Below, piece after piece: positions 59,425 through 64,000 of a stretch of 64,000 nt of DNA. The position numbers and the translations under genes are program-made. This DNA is from Pseudokineococcus lusitanus (GTDB taxonomy: Bacteria > Actinomycetota > Actinomycetes > Actinomycetales > Quadrisphaeraceae): assembly GCF_003751265.1 (NCBI RefSeq), contig NZ_RJKN01000002.1, forward strand, positions 434,001 through 498,000, read 5' to 3'. The notes beneath the pieces were generated by a model that did no database searches, was not told where the DNA came from, and saw only the letters and a list, made by a program, of their open reading frames with translations. How positions within the stretch are numbered: the stretch's first letter is position 1; every line of letters starts with the position of its first letter.

Positions 59425-60429
59425 TCAGCGCCGGACGGTGCTCATGTCCGGGTAGCGCTCGCCCGCGGTGGCGCCGACGGGCAGCACGGCCTCGAGCCGG
59501 TCGAGCTCCTCGCGCGTCAGGACGACGTCGACGGCGCCGACGTTCTCCGCGAGGTAGGTGCGGCGCTTGGTGCCGGGGATGGGCACGACGTCGGGCCCCT
59601 TCGCCAGGAGCCACGTGAGCGCGACCTGACCGGCCGTGGCTCCCTTCGCCTCCGCGAGCGCGCGGACCTCGTCGACGAGCTCGAGGTTGCGCGTCATGTT
59701 CTCGCCCTGGAAGCGCGGGTTCGCCCGGCGGAAGTCGTCCTCCGCCAGGTCGTCCGTGCTGCGGATCGCGCCGGAGAGGAAGCCGCGCCCGAGCGGCGAG
59801 TAGGGCACGAAGCCGATGCCGAGCTCCCGCGTCGTCGCGAGCACGCCGTCCTCCTCGACGTCGCGCGTCCACAGCGACCACTCCGTCTGGAGGGCCGTGA
59901 CGGGGTGGGTGGCGTGCGCCCGACGGATCGTCTCCGGCGCCGCCTCGCTGATGCCGAGGTGGCGGACCTTGCCGGCCTGCACCAGCTCGGCCATGGCGCC
60001 CCAGGTGTCCTCGACGGGCACGGAGGTGTCGACGCGGTGCTGGTAGTAGAGGTCGATGACGTCGACGCCGAGCCGTCGCAGGCTCGCGTCGCAGGCCGAG
60101 CGCACGTACTCCGGGCGGCCGTTGACGCGGCGCCCGCCGTCGGGCAGGAGCTCGTTGCCGAACTTGGTGGCGAGGACCACCTCGTCCCGCCGGGAGGCGA
60201 TCGCCCGGCCGACGAGCTCCTCGTTGGTGAAGGGCCCGTACATGTCGGCGGTGTCGAGGAAGGTCACGCCGGCGTCGAGCGCGGCGTGGAGCGTCGCCGT
60301 CGACTCGGTCTCGTCGAGCGCGCCGTAGAAGGCGCTCATGCCCATGCAGCCCAGCCCGAGGGCGGAGACGGTGAGCTCGGTGCCGTTCGCGGCGCTGCCG
60401 AGCGTGCGGGTGGGGAGGGTGTCAGCCAT
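59425..60429 (-). CDS. Aldo-keto reductase
   Basis: A 334-residue TIM-barrel NADPH reductase. The catalytic Asp/Tyr lie in [18 protein letters not shown], Lys in VLATKFGNE and His in YYQHRVD. The C-terminal [16 protein letters not shown] binds the cofactor phosphate. Typical of AKR subfamilies that reduce methylglyoxal and other aldehydes. ATG 60429 is preferred over 60435. It converges on fbpC with 6 bp between stops. Confidence 0.94.
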   Translation of the reverse strand: MADTLPTRTLGSAANGTELTVSALGLGCMGMSAFYGALDETESTATLHAALDAGVTFLDTADMYGPFTNEELVGRAIASRRDEVVLATKFGNELLPDGGRRVNGRPEYVRSACDASLRRLGVDVIDLYYQHRVDTSVPVEDTWGAMAELVQAGKVRHLGISEAAPETIRRAHATHPVTALQTEWSLWTRDVEEDGVLATTRELGIGFVPYSPLGRGFLSGAIRSTDDLAEDDFRRANPRFQGENMTRNLELVDEVRALAEAKGATAGQVALTWLLAKGPDVVPIPGTKRRTYLAENVGAVDVVLTREELDRLEAVLPVGATAGERYPDMSTVRR

Positions 60430-60579
60430 GCCCACCAGCCTGCGCCGCCCCGGTCGGACCAGCGCGGCGAGAAGGTCGTCGCCCGATCGGGTCGGTCCGG
60501 GGCGGGGGGCTGACGGACGAGGCCTCGTGCGGGGACCATCGCGCAGCGGGCGTGCGCCCGGCCCGGAGGAGGACGACCG

Positions 60580-61272
60580 ATGACCGACCTGCAGGCGCCC
60601 GCGCCGGCCGCCGCCGCCGCGGACCTCCCGGCCCGTCCGCGCCGGCGCCGACGCCTCGTGGCGGGGCTCGTCGTCGCCGGGCTCGCCGCGGCGGCGGTGA
60701 CGGCAGGGCTCGTGACGGGGGTCGTGGGGCCGAGCCGGCTGGTGGAGGGGGGCTCGTGGGCCGTCCGCGTCGCCCCCGTCGCGCCCGCGGGCCCCGGCGA
60801 CTACTCGGGCTACGTCGACGGCGCGGTGGAGGAGGCGGCCAACGTCTACGGGAGCGAGTACCTCGTCCGCCCCGTCGACGGGCAGTGGCTGGACCTCACC
60901 GTGTCGCTCGAGAACGACTCACCCGTCCCCGTCCGCGTGACGGGCGTGCAGACCGTCTTCGGCGTCGACGGGCCGCTGGACGTCGTGGACGACGTCCAGG
61001 TCGCCGTCCCGGTCGACGAGCTGGGTCCCGACGACGCATGGCGTCCTCTCGGCGAGGGCCTCACCGTCCCGCCGGGCACCTCGTGGCGCGTCCGGGTCGT
61101 CGGCCGCTTCGACACGGCCTGCGACGACGGCCCGTCCGTCATGACCGACGGTCACGTCGGCACCGACCAGGTGGTGGACGTCGACTACTCCGTCCTCGGC
61201 GTCCCGCGCCACACCTCGCCGACGATGTCGTGGACCGCCACGATGGTGGGCCCCTTCACGCTCGGCTGTTGA
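60580..61272 (+). CDS. Membrane-anchored hypothetical protein (DUF4352-like fold)
   Basis: A 230-residue protein. A basic stretch ([11 protein letters not shown]) precedes one transmembrane helix (about 27-50), giving an extracellular beta-rich domain with [20 protein letters not shown], a pattern like DUF4352 immunoprotection-type domains. Two Cys residues (TACDD, LGC) may form a disulfide. No enzyme motif. GGAGGACGACCG precedes the ATG. Confidence 0.7.
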   Translation: MTDLQAPAPAAAAADLPARPRRRRRLVAGLVVAGLAAAAVTAGLVTGVVGPSRLVEGGSWAVRVAPVAPAGPGDYSGYVDGAVEEAANVYGSEYLVRPVDGQWLDLTVSLENDSPVPVRVTGVQTVFGVDGPLDVVDDVQVAVPVDELGPDDAWRPLGEGLTVPPGTSWRVRVVGRFDTACDDGPSVMTDGHVGTDQVVDVDYSVLGVPRHTSPTMSWTATMVGPFTLGC

Positions 61273-61280
61273 CACCGGCC

Positions 61281-61330
61281 GAGGTGGCTGCACGACGACG
61301 CGCTCTACCGCGTCCTCGTGCAGCCACCTC
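61281..61330. terminator. Shared palindromic element A, copy 2
   Basis: Arms GAGGTGGCTGCACGACGACG... (61281-61302) and 61309-61330, 21 of 22 paired. In reverse complement, arms, the mismatch and the loop GTAGA match the element at 20421-20468. It lies 8 bp beyond the hypothetical gene's stop and 26 bp before the convergent deaminase stop. Confidence 0.8.
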
Positions 61331-61356
61331 GCTCGCCGTGGCCCGCGCGGGCGGAC

Positions 61357-61860
61357 TCAGTCGTCGGCGTGCGTCTCGCGGTACCGCCGGAAAGGCGCCT
61401 GCGGGTCGTCGACCTCGCCCTGGCTCATCGGCAGCGCCCGCTCCGCCTCCGGCCGGGCGTACTCGTCGTAGAAGGTGGCGAGGGAGAAGTACCGGCCGCC
61501 GTCCTCGTAGTGCTCGCCCTCCTGCTCGCGCGTCGCCGCGAAGACGACCCGCTCCGGTGCCGCGTAGTAGAGGGCGCCGAGGCACATGGGGCAGGGCGAG
61601 GCGGTGACGAAGACGTCGCAGCCCGTGAGCTCGCGGCGGCCCGCCGCGGCCAGCGCCCGCAGGGCGGTGATCTCCGCGTGCGCCGTCACGTCGCCGCTCT
61701 GGACGACCTGGTTGGTGCTCTCCTGCAGCACCTCGCCCGTCGACCGCTCGACGACGACGCACGCGAAGGGCTTCCCGCCGTCCTCGACGTTGTCGAGCGC
61801 GAGCGCGACGGAGCGGGCGAGGTGGGTGGCGTCGGAGCCGGCGTCGGGCGAGGTCGTCAT
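61357..61860 (-). CDS. Nucleoside/guanine deaminase family zinc enzyme
   Basis: A 167-residue cytidine-deaminase-fold protein with the zinc motifs HAEI and PCPMC. TASPCPMCLGALYYAAPERVVFA and the C-terminal FYDEYARP favour a guanine deaminase (GuaD)-like role over tRNA adenosine deaminase, which would have a longer family block. Stand-alone gene. Confidence 0.9.
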   Translation of the reverse strand: MTTSPDAGSDATHLARSVALALDNVEDGGKPFACVVVERSTGEVLQESTNQVVQSGDVTAHAEITALRALAAAGRRELTGCDVFVTASPCPMCLGALYYAAPERVVFAATREQEGEHYEDGGRYFSLATFYDEYARPEAERALPMSQGEVDDPQAPFRRYRETHADD

Positions 61861-61896
61861 GGCCGGATCCTCACGCCGCCGCGAGGGCCCCGCCCG

Positions 61897-63102
61897 TCAG
61901 ACCTTGCCCTTGAGCAGGCGGTGCCAGTAGACGACCGGCAGCCCGTAGCGGTCGAGGAGCCAGGTGAGGCGGCGGGGCTTGAAGCGCCCGACGACGGGGA
62001 CGTGGCGGGGCCGCGGGCCCGTGCGGTCGCGCTCGACGAGCACCAGGCGCCGGTGGCTCGTCGTCACCGGCATGACGGTGAAGCCGTCGTACCGGTGCAG
62101 CCTCTTGCCCTTCGCCGCGGCCGTGAGGTTCTTGGCCAGGACGTCGACCTGCTTCCGCAGCCCGCCGCCCGACGAGCTGGTCTCCAGGGCGGCCACGTCG
62201 CCGATCGACCAGACGGCGTCGGAGGCGCGCGAGCGCAGCGTCTCCGGGTCCACGTCGACCTGCCCCGCGGGCGCCCCGAGGCCGGCGTCGGTGACCCAGC
62301 GCGGCCCGCGGTAGTGCGGCACGACGTGGGCGTGCGCGAGGTCGTCGAGCCGCACGGTGCCGGTCGGCGTCGTCAGCTCGACGGAGCGCAGGACGGGGTC
62401 GACGCGCGCCACCCGGGTGTGCCGCAGGACGCGGACCCCGTACCGCTCGAACATCTTCTCGAGGCGGGCGTCCGCCTTCGGCACCTCGGTGACGTGCTCG
62501 CCGGGCAGGGCGAGGACGACCTCGAGGTCGTCGAGGACGCCCGCGCGGCGCCAGGCGTCGCAGGCCATGAGCAGCGGCTTGAGGGCGGTGGCCGCGCACG
62601 GCGCCGGCTCCGGCGGCACGGTGAAGAGGACGGTGCCCGAGCGGATCCCGCTTAGCGCCGGCCAGACGAGCGGCGCGGCGGAGGGCACGTACGTCGAGGT
62701 GGCCCAGCCCGCCGAGTACGCGGACTGCAGGCCCGGGGTGTCGTCCCAGTCCTCCTGCGTGCCGGGGCAGACCACGAGCGTCGTGTACCGGAGGCGCCGG
62801 CCGCGCCCCGTCGTGACCGTGCGGGTCGCGGTGTCGACCGCCGCGACGGCGTCCTTCACCCAGCGGACGCCGTCGGGGACGACCTTCCCCATCGGCTTCT
62901 CCAGCGAGCGCATCCTCACCTCGCCGGCGCCGACGTAGTTCATCAGCGGGCGGTACCGGTGGACGGGCGAGGGCTCGACGAGGACGACGTCGCGCCACCC
63001 GTCCCTCAGCAGCCTCGCCGCCAGCGAGATGCCGGCGTTGCCACCACCCACGACGACGACCTCGGCGGGCTCGGGCAGGACGGCGGTGGCGGGGAGGGGC
63101 AC
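61897..63102 (-). CDS. NAD(P)/FAD-dependent oxidoreductase, sulfide:quinone reductase-like
   Basis: A 401-residue flavoprotein from GTG 63102, just before the first strand; earlier starts would overlap the beta-lactamase gene. EVVVVGGGNAGISLAARLL is the FAD motif, LVVCPGTQEDWDDTPGL is the second conserved block, and VPPEPAPCAATALKPLLMAC carries Cys residues in the position of the SQR active-site Cys. SIGDVAAL is the third FAD block. Quinone-dependent sulfide oxidation is plausible, but an NDH-2-like role cannot be excluded. Confidence 0.88.
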   Translation of the reverse strand: MPLPATAVLPEPAEVVVVGGGNAGISLAARLLRDGWRDVVLVEPSPVHRYRPLMNYVGAGEVRMRSLEKPMGKVVPDGVRWVKDAVAAVDTATRTVTTGRGRRLRYTTLVVCPGTQEDWDDTPGLQSAYSAGWATSTYVPSAAPLVWPALSGIRSGTVLFTVPPEPAPCAATALKPLLMACDAWRRAGVLDDLEVVLALPGEHVTEVPKADARLEKMFERYGVRVLRHTRVARVDPVLRSVELTTPTGTVRLDDLAHAHVVPHYRGPRWVTDAGLGAPAGQVDVDPETLRSRASDAVWSIGDVAALETSSSGGGLRKQVDVLAKNLTAAAKGKRLHRYDGFTVMPVTTSHRRLVLVERDRTGPRPRHVPVVGRFKPRRLTWLLDRYGLPVVYWHRLLKGKV

Positions 63103-63148
63103 CTGCCGACCATCGCCGCGCGCGAGAGGGGGCGCCACCCGTGGGGGC

Positions 63149-64000
63149 TCAGCCCAGCGCGTCGACGACGACCTCGGTCGCGGCGGCGAGCAGGGCGTCG
63201 TCGTACGCCGCGTCCTCGCCCGCGTCACGGCGGTCGGACATCAGCGCGAGGACCAGCGGCGCCCGGTCCGGCGGGCGGACGACGGCGACGACGTCCCGGG
63301 TGCCGTACGCGGCAGCGCCGGACTTGTCGGCGACCACCCACCCGTCGGGCACGCCGGCGCGGACGAGCGCCGACGTCGTCGTCGTCCCGCGCAGCCAGGT
63401 GTCGAGCAGCTCGCGGTCGTCCACCGCGAGCGCGTCGCCGAGCAGCACCCGCTCGAGGGTGCCCGCGAGCGCCCGCGGGGTGCTCGTGTCCCGCTCGTCG
63501 CCCGGACCGACGTCGTTGAGGCCGGGCTCGGGACGGTCGGCGCGGGTGGTCGTGTCGCCGAGGTCGCGGAGCCAGTCCTGCAGCGCCGCGGGCCCGCCCA
63601 GCTCGTCGTAGAGGAGGTTGGCGGCGGTGTTGTCGCTGTCCTGCGCGGCGGCGCGGGCGACCTCCCGGAGCGGGAGACCGTCGTCGACGTGCTGCTCGGT
63701 GACGGGTGAGGAGGTGACCAGGTCGCCCGTCCCCCACGTGACGACGCGGTCGAGGTCGGCGTCGCCGTCGAGGACGGCGGCCGCGGAGAAGGCCTTGAGC
63801 GTCGAGGCCGCGGCGAAGCGCTCGTCCGCCCGGTGCTCGACCACCGCGCCCGACCCGGTGTCGAGCGCCATGACCCCGAGACGGGCGTCGAAGTCCTCCT
63901 CCAGCGCGGCGAGGCGCTCCGCCACCTGCGGGTCGGCGGCGGGCGGCGACGGCGGCACCTCGGCACCCGGCGAGGCGGTCGACGACGACGGCGGCGTGGC
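63149..64000 (-). CDS. Class A beta-lactamase-like serine hydrolase (N-terminus beyond window)
   Basis: The reading frame is open to the window edge, so the start and any signal peptide are missing. The visible about 284 residues include the SxxK motif in AASTLKAFS, the SDN loop in QDSDNTAANLL, the omega-loop Glu in RPEPGLND and the KTG-equivalent KSG in ADKSGAAAYGT. Order and spacing are those of active class A enzymes. A Ser/Thr/Pro-rich segment at the visible start suggests an exported protein with a linker. Confidence 0.92.
   Translation of the reverse strand, partial: ATPPSSSTASPGAEVPPSPPAADPQVAERLAALEEDFDARLGVMALDTGSGAVVEHRADERFAAASTLKAFSAAAVLDGDADLDRVVTWGTGDLVTSSPVTEQHVDDGLPLREVARAAAQDSDNTAANLLYDELGGPAALQDWLRDLGDTTTRADRPEPGLNDVGPGDERDTSTPRALAGTLERVLLGDALAVDDRELLDTWLRGTTTTSALVRAGVPDGWVVADKSGAAAYGTRDVVAVVRPPDRAPLVLALMSDRRDAGEDAAYDDALLAAATEVVVDALG

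Noticed and set aside
62445-62462. LexA-like TCGAACATCTTCTCGA.
   Set aside because: Two mismatches in the right half-site and located inside the SQR-like coding sequence, far from any start.

Overview
The window is a very GC-rich (about 74-75% by eye) chromosomal segment of an actinobacterium. GTG starts, GTGA stop/start overlaps, GAGG-type ribosome sites, a DtxR/IdeR-type iron box and two actinobacterial-type LexA boxes all fit. The gene content (GPP34 protein, TipAS-type MerR, PspC, BrkB, degenerate GGDEF-EAL, glutaminase-STAS) resembles Kineosporiales/Micrococcales-like soil actinobacteria, but I cannot name a genus. There is no rRNA, tRNA, CRISPR array, phage or transposase gene. I count 67 protein genes, one of them cut by the right edge and one carrying an apparent one-base frameshift.

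Layout. 0-4 kb: a dicarboxylate symporter diverging from a CitA/CitB-type two-component system. 4-9.8 kb: a small LexA-boxed gene, a macro-domain protein, a glycosyltransferase, a 400-bp array of palindromic repeats, a VOC protein, an M16-like peptidase and an epimerase. 9.8-16 kb: secreted subtilisin, purB, VKOR, and an MFS pump with its divergent TetR. 16-24 kb: GPP34, spore-photoproduct-lyase-like radical SAM protein, DoxX, SDR, RidA/HxlR pair, MerR-TipAS and oligopeptidase B. 24-30.6 kb: RsbW-like kinase, BrkB, degenerate GGDEF-EAL, STAS protein, cardiolipin synthase, PspC and a second LexA-boxed paralogue. 30.6-36.8 kb: putA with a divergent PAS-AraC regulator, a tandem membrane-protein pair (second copy frameshifted), DUF3140 and YnfA. 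36.8-40.1 kb: a sugar-type ABC importer without its ATPase. 40-47.2 kb: methyltransferase, a secreted helical protein, NmrA-like reductase, alpha carbonic anhydrase and a large secreted alpha/beta hydrolase. 47.2-55.5 kb: TetR/MFS pair, a DUF559-like nuclease gene bracketed by two copies of one palindrome, DHFR-like, glutaminase-STAS, isochorismatase, cupin, flavin monooxygenase and DinB. 55.5-59.4 kb: an iron-box-preceded ferric iron ABC operon. 59.4-64 kb: aldo-keto reductase, a hypothetical membrane-anchored protein, a guanine-type deaminase, an SQR-like flavoprotein and a class A beta-lactamase.

Two themes stand out. First, two distant small genes (4.1-4.4 kb and 30.1-30.6 kb) encode related proteins with an HCWVL / GVV-W / ARV-YALGD core, and each is preceded by a LexA-type SOS box (one exact, one with a single change). 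This suggests an undescribed DNA-damage-inducible protein family. Second, gene ends are decorated with unusually long, often perfect palindromes. Some recur at unlinked loci with the same arms and loop, including one pair in opposite orientation and one pair flanking a nuclease-like gene. A 6.3-6.7 kb array shows arm sequences that differ between copies but stay complementary. They probably act as bidirectional terminators, yet their sequence sharing suggests dispersal as elements.
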